Shown here one piece after another: positions 19,469 through 26,609 of a stretch of DNA of 43,422 nt. The notes under the pieces were generated by a model, which did not search any database, was not told the DNA's origin, and saw nothing but the letters and a program-made list of their open reading frames with translations. This stretch comes from Roseomonas xinghualingensis (lineage in GTDB: Bacteria > Pseudomonadota > Alphaproteobacteria > Acetobacterales > Acetobacteraceae): the NCBI RefSeq assembly GCF_025791835.1, contig NZ_JAOXLP010000028.1, forward strand, positions 1-43,422. Direction: 5' to 3'. A program made the translations under genes and the position numbers. Within the stretch, counting starts at the first letter, position 1; each line of letters opens with the position of its first letter.

Positions 19469-20881
19469 ATGGCCCATCGCCACCCCCGTCCGGGCGATAC
19501 GCTGGACGGCTTCCGCCTCGGCGCCGCGCTGCATGAGGGCGGCATGTCCTCGATCTTCGAGGCCATCCATCCGGACCACACCTACCCGCTACTGGTGAAG
19601 CTTCCCCGCCTCGACGTCGGCGACCCCTCGCACATCGTCTCCTTCGAGATGGAGCAGATGATCCTGCCGCGCCTGACCGGGCCGCATGTCCCGCGTTTCG
19701 TCGCGGCGGCGGGATTCGAGGCGCCGCAACCCTTTCTGGCCATGGAGCGCATCCCCGGCCCCTCGCTCCTCCCGCGCCTGCGCGAGTTGCCGCTGCCGCT
19801 GGATGAGGTGGCGGCGATCGGCGCGAAGGTCGCGCTTGCCCTCGCGGCCATCCACCGCCAGCGCGTTTCCCACCTGGATGTGAAGCCTGCCAACATCCTC
19901 TTCCGCCCGACGCCGGACGGGCTGCGCGGCGATGCGGTGCTGGTCGATTTCGGCCTCTCCCATCACGGCCACCTGCCTGACCTGATCGAGGAGGAGTTTC
20001 ACCTTCCTCACGGCACTGCCCCGTATATGGCGCCGGAACAGGCCTTGGGGCAGCGGAACGAGCCGCGCAGCGATCTCTTTGCCCTGGGCGTCCTGCTCTA
20101 CCAGTTCGCCACCGGCGTCCTGCCCTTCGGCGAGCCTCTGCTGCTCAGCCATGTGCGCCGGCGCCTCTGGCGTGATCCCGTGCCACCCCGCCGCCTGAGG
20201 CCCGATTGCCCGCCCTGGCTGCAGGAGACCATCCTCCGCTGCCTGGAGGTGGAGCCCGAGCGCCGCCATCCCACGGCAGCCCAGCTGGCCTTCGACCTCC
20301 GCAATCCGGAGGCCGTGCGCCTGACCCCGCGCGCCACGAAGCTGCGCCGCGACAACTGGCTGAAGGTGCTGGAGCGCCGCGTGAACCGCGATCGCTCGCC
20401 GCGCCACGGCCGCCCGGCCGCCACGGCCCATGCCTCGCCGATCATCGCCGTCGCCGTGGACCTGCGCGAACAGACACCGCCCCTGGCCGAGGCGCTGCGC
20501 TCCAGCGTCAGCAACCTCCTCCGTACCCTGCCGGGCGCCCGCGTCGCCTGCCTGAACGTGCTGCTGAGCGGTGCGCTGAACAGCGATGCCGCGCTGGACG
20601 AGGCCGGGCGCTCCGCCCGCATCCAGCGCCAGGCGGAGCTGCGCCACTGGGCCGCGCCGCTGAAGTTAGAGGAGGGCCGCATCACCTTTCATGTACTGGA
20701 GGGTTCCAATGCCGCCGATGCGCTGCTGGATTATGCGGTGTCCAATGGGGTGGACCATGTGGTGATGGGAGCACGGGCACATTCGCTGCTGCGCAGCATG
20801 CTGGGTTCCGTCTCTGGCGAGGTGGCGGCGAAGGCGCCCTGCAGCGTCACCGTGGTGCGCACGCGGGAGCAGGCGGCATGA
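19469..20881 (+). CDS. serine/threonine protein kinase fused to a C-terminal universal stress protein (UspA-like) domain
   Basis: 470 residues. The N-terminal Hanks-type kinase (about 10-290) has a Gly-rich loop [12 protein letters not shown], Lys44, a catalytic loop with His135-Leu-Asp137 and KPAN, DFG at 160-162 and APE at 188-190, so it should be active. A basic linker (about 290-320) leads to a UspA-like domain (322-468) ending [16 protein letters not shown] and APCSVTVVR. In this the ATP-type G-x-x-G is altered to GARA, so nucleotide binding is uncertain. No membrane segment is seen, so it is probably cytoplasmic. The stop overlaps the next start (ATGA). Confidence 0.9.
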   Translation: MAHRHPRPGDTLDGFRLGAALHEGGMSSIFEAIHPDHTYPLLVKLPRLDVGDPSHIVSFEMEQMILPRLTGPHVPRFVAAAGFEAPQPFLAMERIPGPSLLPRLRELPLPLDEVAAIGAKVALALAAIHRQRVSHLDVKPANILFRPTPDGLRGDAVLVDFGLSHHGHLPDLIEEEFHLPHGTAPYMAPEQALGQRNEPRSDLFALGVLLYQFATGVLPFGEPLLLSHVRRRLWRDPVPPRRLRPDCPPWLQETILRCLEVEPERRHPTAAQLAFDLRNPEAVRLTPRATKLRRDNWLKVLERRVNRDRSPRHGRPAATAHASPIIAVAVDLREQTPPLAEALRSSVSNLLRTLPGARVACLNVLLSGALNSDAALDEAGRSARIQRQAELRHWAAPLKLEEGRITFHVLEGSNAADALLDYAVSNGVDHVVMGARAHSLLRSMLGSVSGEVAAKAPCSVTVVRTREQAA

Positions 20882-21417
20882 CCCAGGAACAGGAAACGGC
20901 ACTCACCCATTGGGACGAGCGCTATCTCGGCCTCGCCGCGCATATCCGGCACTGGTCGAAGGATCCGCGCGGCCGCGTCGGCGCTGTGATCGTGGCGCCG
21001 GAACTTAACCGGATCGTCGCTACCGGCTTCAACGGCTTCCCGACGCGGATCGAGGATGACATGGACCGCCTCTCCGACAAGCCCACCAAGCTGGAGATGA
21101 TGGTGCATGCCGAGCAATCGGCGCTGCTCTTCGCCGGGAGAGAGGCGCGGGGCTGCACGCTCTATGTCGTGGGCAAGCCGGTCTGCAATCACTGCGCCGT
21201 GCTGTCGATCCAGTCCGGAATCAGGCGCGTGGTGGCGGCGGCGCCGCGCAACGGCACCCGGTCCGAATGGGACCGGCGGGGACATGTCTCCGCCCGCCTC
21301 TTCAGCGAGGCCGGGCTGCGCTCCGACGCCGTGCCGGACGATCTGCTCGCCACCCTCATGCCCGGTGAGGCCGGAGGCGCCACGACCCTGGACCCGACGC
21401 CAACCCCGGCTGGGTAG
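20878..21417 (+). CDS. dCMP/cytidine deaminase-family protein
   Basis: 179 residues. The zinc-deaminase signature is present: HAE (His77-Glu79), which supplies the zinc ligand and catalytic Glu, and VCNHC with Cys103 and Cys106. The usual PCxxC proline is replaced by Val. Closest in layout to deoxycytidylate deaminases, which supply dUMP for thymidylate synthesis, although other cytosine-type substrates are possible. It starts within the kinase stop (ATGA at 20878-20881), so it belongs to the phosphatase-kinase transcript. Confidence 0.85.
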   Translation: MTQEQETALTHWDERYLGLAAHIRHWSKDPRGRVGAVIVAPELNRIVATGFNGFPTRIEDDMDRLSDKPTKLEMMVHAEQSALLFAGREARGCTLYVVGKPVCNHCAVLSIQSGIRRVVAAAPRNGTRSEWDRRGHVSARLFSEAGLRSDAVPDDLLATLMPGEAGGATTLDPTPTPAG

Positions 21418-21430
21418 GGATGGTGCGCCC

Positions 21431-21985
21431 TCAACCGCGTGCCCCATCCCCCTGCGCGAGCGCCTGGATGATGGCGGCTACGATGCGTTCCGGAGGCTGA
21501 TCGGCCGAAAGGGTGATGGGATGCTCGTCCTCGCCTGGCGGTTCCAGCGTGGCGAACTGGCTGGCAAGGAGGGAGGACGGCATGTAGTGCCCCTGCCGCG
21601 AGGCCAGCCGGGGCGAGAGCAGGCTGGCCCCGCCCTGGATATGCACCAGCCTTATATTCGGGCGCGGGCCGATGATCATGTCGCGGTAGCTCCGCTTCAG
21701 TGCGGAGCAGGTGAGCACGCCGGAGACGCCCCTTTCCAGCCAGTCATCGACCACTGCCGCGATCCGGTGAAGCCAGGGCCAGCGATCCTCGTCGATCAGC
21801 GGGATGCCGGTGCGCATCCTCTCCACATTGGCGGGCGGGTGCAGATCGTCGCCTTCCCGGAATTCCCAGCCGAGTTCGGCCGCCAGCAACTTCGCCGCCG
21901 TCGTCTTTCCGCTGCCTGACACACCCATCACGATGACCACCATGGGGTGGGGGAGGGCTGGATCCTGTTTCATCACCGCCTGCAT
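21431..21985 (-). CDS. gluconokinase (GntK-type)
   Basis: 184 residues from the ATG at 21985; starts at 21973 or 21943 would give 180 or 170. It phosphorylates D-gluconate with ATP to 6-phosphogluconate, feeding the pentose-phosphate or Entner-Doudoroff pathway. The P-loop is GVSGSGKTT (about 21-29). Other family segments are EGDDLHPPANVERM, DEDRWPWLHR and TCSALKRSYRD. It converges with the deaminase gene and diverges from dapF. Confidence 0.9.
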   Translation of the reverse strand: MQAVMKQDPALPHPMVVIVMGVSGSGKTTAAKLLAAELGWEFREGDDLHPPANVERMRTGIPLIDEDRWPWLHRIAAVVDDWLERGVSGVLTCSALKRSYRDMIIGPRPNIRLVHIQGGASLLSPRLASRQGHYMPSSLLASQFATLEPPGEDEHPITLSADQPPERIVAAIIQALAQGDGARG

Positions 21986-22002
21986 GAGTCCTGTATTTAA
22001 GC

Positions 22003-22063
22003 CCGCGCCGGAAGCCCGGCTCGGTCGCTGGATGGTTCCTGGCCGCTGCCGCTTCCGGCGCGG
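22003..22063. repeat. 13-bp inverted repeat between the gluconokinase and dapF genes
   Basis: CCGCGCCGGAAGC (22003-22015) and GCTTCCGGCGCGG (22051-22063) are exact reverse complements, 35 bases apart. Together they fill most of the 105-bp divergent intergenic space. It could be an operator or an RNA stem. It does not resemble the E. coli GntR operator. Confidence 0.5.
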
Positions 22064-22090
22064 CCCGCCCACGCCTATATCGGCGGCGCG

Positions 22091-22921
22091 ATGATCATTC
22101 CCTTCCGCAAGATGCACGGCCTTGGCAACGACTTCGTCGTGCTGGACGCCCGCGCGACGCCGCTGCCGATCACTCCAACCCGTGCCGCCGCCATTGCGGA
22201 CCGCCGCACGGGCATCGGCTGTGACCAGTTCATCGTGATGGAGCCCGGCACGAACGGTGCCGATGTCTTCATGCGCATCCGCAATCCGGATGGTTCCGAA
22301 TCCGGCGCCTGCGGCAATGCCACGCGCTGCGTCGCCGATCTGGTGATGAGCGAGGCCGCGACCGGCACCGCCGCCATCCGCACCATCGCCGGCGACCTGC
22401 CTTCCGAGCGCCTGCCGGACGGTACCATCCGCGTGGATATGGGCCCCGCCCGCCTGGACTGGGCCGAGGTGCCGCTGGCACGGGAGATGGACACGCTGCG
22501 CCTGCCGCTCTCGGCCGATGGCGTCTCGGACCCCGCCGCCTGCTCCATGGGCAATCCGCATGCCACCTTCTTCGTGCCGGATCTGGACGCGCTGGACATC
22601 CCCCGAATCGGCCCCCTGCTGGAGCGCGACCCGCTCTTTCCGGAGCGGGCCAATATGGGCTTCGTCCAGATTCTGGCGCCCGACCATCTGCGTCTGGTGG
22701 TGTGGGAACGTGGCGCGGGGCTGACGCTCGCCTGCGGCTCCGGGGCCTGTGCCGCCCTGGTGAATGCCGCACGCCGTGGTCTCTCTGCGCGGGAGGCGAC
22801 TGTCTCGCTTCCCGGTGGCGATCTCCGGATCGCCTGGCGGAATGACGGCCATGTGCTCATGTCCGGACCCACGGCGATCGCCTTCACCGGCATGATTGAT
22901 CTCGACGCCTTCCCGGCGTGA
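22091..22921 (+). CDS. dapF: diaminopimelate epimerase
   Basis: 276 residues, standard size. It converts LL- to meso-diaminopimelate for lysine and peptidoglycan without a cofactor. The two catalytic cysteines are Cys74 in GACGNATRC and Cys215 in [10 protein letters not shown]. The start is [19 protein letters not shown]. It is followed after 28 bp by ftsY. In many alphaproteobacteria a methylthiotransferase gene (mtaB) sits between these two; here it does not. Confidence 0.96.
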   Translation: MIIPFRKMHGLGNDFVVLDARATPLPITPTRAAAIADRRTGIGCDQFIVMEPGTNGADVFMRIRNPDGSESGACGNATRCVADLVMSEAATGTAAIRTIAGDLPSERLPDGTIRVDMGPARLDWAEVPLAREMDTLRLPLSADGVSDPAACSMGNPHATFFVPDLDALDIPRIGPLLERDPLFPERANMGFVQILAPDHLRLVVWERGAGLTLACGSGACAALVNAARRGLSAREATVSLPGGDLRIAWRNDGHVLMSGPTAIAFTGMIDLDAFPA

Positions 22922-22949
22922 CGCGCCCCCCGAGGAGAGAGGACTGACT

Positions 22950-24338
22950 ATGGCCCTAAAAGACCTTTGGGGCCGGCTGACCGGCCGCGCCACCACGCCA
23001 CAGCCGGAAACGCCCCCGCCTGCCCGTGAGCCGGAAACACCGCCTGCCGCCCCGCCGCCCGCGGATGAGCCGAGTCCCATCCGCGAGCCCGAGCCGCCGG
23101 CGCAAGTGCCTGAGCCTGAGCCTGAGCCGGAGCCAACTGTTGGCGACCCGCCGCTCTCGCCTCCGCCAATCCAGGCGCGGCAGCCGGACCACCTGCTGCC
23201 GCAGACTTCTCCCATTCCGGGCTTCTCCCTGCCCACTGCGCCCTCGCTGCCGGTGGAAGAGGGAGATTTCCCCCGTGCGCTTGGTCCCATCATGCCGGGC
23301 ATCCCGCAGGAGCCCGAACTGGGCGAGCCGCGCCCCACACTGCCAATTCCCGAGGAGCAGATCGTCCCGGCTGTTCTGCAGGAGGAGCCCCTCGCGCCCG
23401 AGGAAGCCGCTCCGGCCACAGGCTTCTTCGCCCGCCTCAAGGCCGGCCTCTCCCGCTCCACCGCCCGCCTTACCGAGAATCTTACCGGTCTCTTCCGCAA
23501 GCGCCGCCTGGATGATGCCGCGCTGGAGGAGCTGGAGGAGACGCTGATCCTCGCCGATCTCGGCCTGCCCGCCGCCCGGCGCATCGTGGAGGGCTTCCGC
23601 CGCACCCGCTTCGGAAAGGAAGTAGGTGAAGATGAGGTGAAGACCGCCCTGGCCGAGGAGATCGCGACCATCCTGGCCCCGGTCGCGCAGCCCCTGCGAC
23701 CGGATTGGGGCAAGAAGCCCTATGTCGTGCTGGTCGTCGGTGTGAACGGCACGGGCAAGACCACCACCATTGCCAAGCTGGCCCAGAACTACCGGGCAGA
23801 GGGCCGGCGCGTGATGATGGCCGCCGGAGACACTTTCCGCGCCGCCGCCGTCGAGCAGCTGCAGATCTGGGGCGAGCGCACCGGGAGCACTGTCGTTGCC
23901 CCCGTGAAGGAAGGGGCCGATGCCGCCGGGCTCGCGCATGAGGCGCTGCAACGCGCCCGCGCCGAGGGAGCCGACATCCTGCTGATCGACACGGCCGGGC
24001 GCCTGCATAACAAGGCCGGGCTCATGGAGGAGCTGCGCAAGGTCGTCCGCGTCCTCCGCAAGCTGGACGAGGACGTGCCCCATGCGGTGCTGCTGGTGTT
24101 GGATGCCACCACCGGCCAGAATGCCGTGCAGCAGTGCAAGGTGTTCCGCGAGATGGTGGATGTGACTGGCTTGGTGGTGACGAAGCTGGATGGCTCCGCG
24201 AAGGGCGGCGTCGTCGTGGCATTGGCGCAGGAATTCGGCCTGCCCGTGCATGCGGTGGGCGTCGGCGAGACCGCGGCCGACCTGCGTCCCTTCGAGGCGC
24301 GCGACTATGCACGCTCCCTGGTAGGGATCGAGGCATGA
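22950..24338 (+). CDS. ftsY: signal recognition particle receptor FtsY
   Basis: 462 residues. This is the membrane-associated SRP receptor GTPase that docks ribosome-nascent chain complexes to the translocon. Residues about 10-160 form a Pro/Glu-rich A domain with a run of PEPEPEPEP. The NG domain follows with the P-loop GVNGTGKTTT (about 264-273), DTAGRLHNK and TKLDGSAKGG. The ATG at 22950 has a purine-rich GAGGAGAGAGGA site before it. Its stop overlaps the next gene's start (ATGA). Confidence 0.96.
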   Translation: MALKDLWGRLTGRATTPQPETPPPAREPETPPAAPPPADEPSPIREPEPPAQVPEPEPEPEPTVGDPPLSPPPIQARQPDHLLPQTSPIPGFSLPTAPSLPVEEGDFPRALGPIMPGIPQEPELGEPRPTLPIPEEQIVPAVLQEEPLAPEEAAPATGFFARLKAGLSRSTARLTENLTGLFRKRRLDDAALEELEETLILADLGLPAARRIVEGFRRTRFGKEVGEDEVKTALAEEIATILAPVAQPLRPDWGKKPYVVLVVGVNGTGKTTTIAKLAQNYRAEGRRVMMAAGDTFRAAAVEQLQIWGERTGSTVVAPVKEGADAAGLAHEALQRARAEGADILLIDTAGRLHNKAGLMEELRKVVRVLRKLDEDVPHAVLLVLDATTGQNAVQQCKVFREMVDVTGLVVTKLDGSAKGGVVVALAQEFGLPVHAVGVGETAADLRPFEARDYARSLVGIEA

Positions 24339-25141
24339 CCGAAGTTCGCTGGGAGCGGCTGACCGCCGCCGAGATCAACGAATGGGCCGCGCGCGACGCG
24401 ACGGTCATTCTGCCCGTCGCCGCGCTGGAGCAGCACGGGCCACATCTTCCGGTCTGGACCGACAGCCTGATCGGCCATGCCACCTGCATTCGCGCCGCGG
24501 AACTCGTGGCGGAGGACGCGCCCGCCATCGTCCTGCCTCCCATGTGGCAGGGGATCAGCGAGCATCATTTCCCCTTCGGCGGCACCATCAGCCTGGACTT
24601 CAAGACGATGCAGGCGGTGATCGCCTGCGTCGCCCGTTCCATCCAGGCCTGCGGCTTCCGCAAGCTGTTCCTTGCCAACTCCCATGGCGGCAATACTGAG
24701 CCGCTGATGGTGATCGCGCGCGAACTGGGTGCGGAGACGGGCATTCCAGTGGTCACCGCCACCGTGCATCAGGCCGCTGCCGCCGCCATCGCCGGCATCC
24801 TCGAGACCCAGCCCGGCACCATGCATGCCTGTGAGGCAGAGACGAGCCTCTGGCTAGCCCTCGCCCCCGATCAGGTGCGGCAGGACAAGATCGCGGAAGC
24901 AGCGGTGTCGCATGGCGGCCGCTCGGTGGGCAGCAGCGCCTTCCAGCGCTTCTGGTCCTTCGCCGAGCGTGCCCCGGGAACCGGCGTGCGCGGCGACCCG
25001 CGCGCCGCGACCGCAGAGAAGGGTGAGGCCATCCTCGCCGCCATGGCCGAGGCTCTGGCGCGCGGGCTGCGTGACCCGCTTCTCTGGTCCAGGCCGGACG
25101 ATGTCTGGACGCCCGGCAGGGCCGGGCGCGCCGCTCAGTAG
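24335..25141 (+). CDS. creatininase-family metal-dependent amidohydrolase
   Basis: 268 residues. Metal-binding motifs of the creatininase fold are visible: PVAALEQHGPHLPVWTD, NSHGGN and HACEAETS. Family members hydrolyse creatinine or other amides, or process a precursor peptide as in mycofactocin (MftE). None of those pathways' partners is nearby, so the substrate is unknown. It starts inside the ftsY stop and its last 7 bp overlap the end of the converging secreted-protein gene. Confidence 0.88.
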   Translation: MTEVRWERLTAAEINEWAARDATVILPVAALEQHGPHLPVWTDSLIGHATCIRAAELVAEDAPAIVLPPMWQGISEHHFPFGGTISLDFKTMQAVIACVARSIQACGFRKLFLANSHGGNTEPLMVIARELGAETGIPVVTATVHQAAAAAIAGILETQPGTMHACEAETSLWLALAPDQVRQDKIAEAAVSHGGRSVGSSAFQRFWSFAERAPGTGVRGDPRAATAEKGEAILAAMAEALARGLRDPLLWSRPDDVWTPGRAGRAAQ

Positions 25142-25560
25142 GAGAAGGGGATCTGGAGCCGGGCGCCCGGCGCCGGATCCCGGAACAGACTGTCCCGCTG
25201 GGTCATGTAGTCGTTGGGTGAGTGCCCATGGGTATCCGGCAGGCGGCGAGGCTCGATGAATTCCGGCCGGATGCGCGTGGCGTCCGGCGCAAAGGGCTGG
25301 CGCGGCGCCTCCACCGACCGGTTCGGCATGGGCGCGACATCGGCCTGCCGCTCCGGAAGGGGGGCGGCCGGCGGCGGTGGCGGCGGCAGTTCACTCTGGG
25401 GTGGCGCGGCGCGGCGGCGCGCTGTGCGGCGTGCCGGCCGCTGGCGCTTGGGAGCAGGCGTCTCGGTTGCCGCCTGCGCCATCTGGAGGATGGTCTCGCC
25501 CGTCCCTGGCACGGCCGGAGGTCCCAGGAGCAGGGCGGACAGGGCAAGCGTCACGATCAT
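25135..25560 (-). CDS. small secreted Pro/Arg-rich protein of unknown function
   Basis: 141 residues. The hydrophobic start MIVTLALSALLLGPPAV looks like a signal peptide with possible processing near AQAA (about 29-31). It is followed by a basic stretch (PKRQRPARRTARRRAA) and a poly-Pro segment. The C-terminal third (RIRPEFIEPRRLPDTHGHSP) looks more ordered. I do not recognise the family. The start overlaps the Nudix stop (ATGA at 25557-25560), so the two are coupled. Confidence 0.65.
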   Translation of the reverse strand: MIVTLALSALLLGPPAVPGTGETILQMAQAATETPAPKRQRPARRTARRRAAPPQSELPPPPPPAAPLPERQADVAPMPNRSVEAPRQPFAPDATRIRPEFIEPRRLPDTHGHSPNDYMTQRDSLFRDPAPGARLQIPFSY

Positions 25561-26117
25561 CCGGCATCTCCCGCCAGGACGGGCCCAAGGAGGGGGCGCG
25601 CCCCCCGTAGGTCCTCGGGCGGGTTGAGTACGGCAGGGCCGGGATGGCCTGCGCCATCCCGCCAGGCCTTCAGGGCCCAGCGGACACTTGGGAAGGCGAT
25701 CTCCTGCCAGGGAATCTCCTCCCAGGTGAAGATGCGGACCTCCAGGCTTTCGGGGCCGGCGGCAAAGCCGGGTTCCGCCAGGCGGGCGCGGAACAGCACC
25801 TGCACCTGGCCGAGGCGGGCAATCGAATAGACCGCAAGGATGCCATCCAGCGCGATGCGTGCCTGGGCTTCCTCCCAGGCCTCGCGCCGCGCGCCTTCCT
25901 CGACGGTTTCGTGCATCTCGAGATAGCCGGCAGGCAGTGTCCAGAACCCGGCGCGTGGCTCGATCGCGCGCCGGCACAGCATCACGCCATCGCCGACCGT
26001 GACGACGGAACCCACGACGACCTTGGGATTTTCATAGGCGATGTAGCCACAGTCCCGGCATGTCAGCCGGTCCCGGTCGTCACCCTCCTGCCGCATTTGT
26101 ACGAACTCGCCGGCCAT
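25557..26117 (-). CDS. Nudix hydrolase with N-terminal zinc ribbon
   Basis: 186 residues. Cys20 and Cys23 (CRDC) begin a short zinc-ribbon-like segment before YENPKVVVGSVV, an arrangement seen in NudC-related and ADP-ribose-type Nudix proteins. The Nudix box runs from Gly64 through Glu70 to REAWEEAQA (78-86). The catalytic REXXEE core is intact, but the usual Gly after EEA is Gln. It probably hydrolyses a nucleoside diphosphate-linked substrate. No convincing ribosome site precedes 26117; a start at 26096 is possible. Confidence 0.87.
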   Translation of the reverse strand: MAGEFVQMRQEGDDRDRLTCRDCGYIAYENPKVVVGSVVTVGDGVMLCRRAIEPRAGFWTLPAGYLEMHETVEEGARREAWEEAQARIALDGILAVYSIARLGQVQVLFRARLAEPGFAAGPESLEVRIFTWEEIPWQEIAFPSVRWALKAWRDGAGHPGPAVLNPPEDLRGARPLLGPVLAGDAG

Positions 26118-26264
26118 TGGCAGAGAATGGCTACTGCAAACGCCCGGCTCAACCCTTTTCGAAACGGAACCCGGGTGCGATCCCCGTCATATGGCTTCGC
26201 TTCTGAGGCGCTAACCTGTTGAAGGAGGCTCAGGGCTTTGGGAAGCCTGCCCCGCCGATCAGCC

Positions 26265-26462
26265 CTAAACGCGCAGATCCAGCAGGGATCCCCTGGGCAT
26301 CGGCGTGGCGGGAGGCGGCGGCACCGATTCCAGCAGGCGCTGCGCGGGGGTGGCCTGGGCGGACGGGCCGCCGCCCCCCGACCGCACGGGCTGGACCGGT
26401 CCGATGCCCGCCGCGCGGGCGACATCCTGCGTGAACGCAGCCAGGGAGTTGGTGCTGATCAT
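26265..26462 (-). CDS. 65-residue Pro/Gly-rich protein of unknown function
   Basis: The ATG at 26462 begins MISTNSLAAFTQDVARAAG; a disordered Gly/Pro stretch follows, and the end is RGSLLDLRV. Nearly every codon ends in G or C, as in real genes here. Upstream codons of the same frame, back to an ATG at 26543, lose that bias in their second half, so I prefer the shorter form. No signal peptide is seen. It lies 148 bp before the Nudix gene on the same strand. Function unknown. Confidence 0.5.
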   Translation of the reverse strand: MISTNSLAAFTQDVARAAGIGPVQPVRSGGGGPSAQATPAQRLLESVPPPPATPMPRGSLLDLRV

Positions 26463-26609
26463 GCGCAGGATGGTGCCCGAGAGTCGTGAATCAGAGGTAA
26501 ACCGACCACGCTGATGGATGAAGGCGAGGGGGGCGATGCGCATGCCTCAGTCTCGCAGCCTTGGCCGTTAACACTCCAGCAATCATTGGTTGTGGACCGG
26601 ACAACCGGC

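Noticed and set aside
21986..23713. N-terminal extension of gluconokinase through the dapF and ftsY region
   Set aside because: The open frame continues upstream only as antisense to dapF and ftsY; the kinase itself is complete from about 21985.
26118..26235. tRNA-like stretch with CCCGGGTGCGATCCCCG resembling a T-arm
   Set aside because: The loop has TGCGA instead of TTCGA, no matching acceptor stem or anticodon arm could be drawn at the right distances on either strand, and no CCA end is present.
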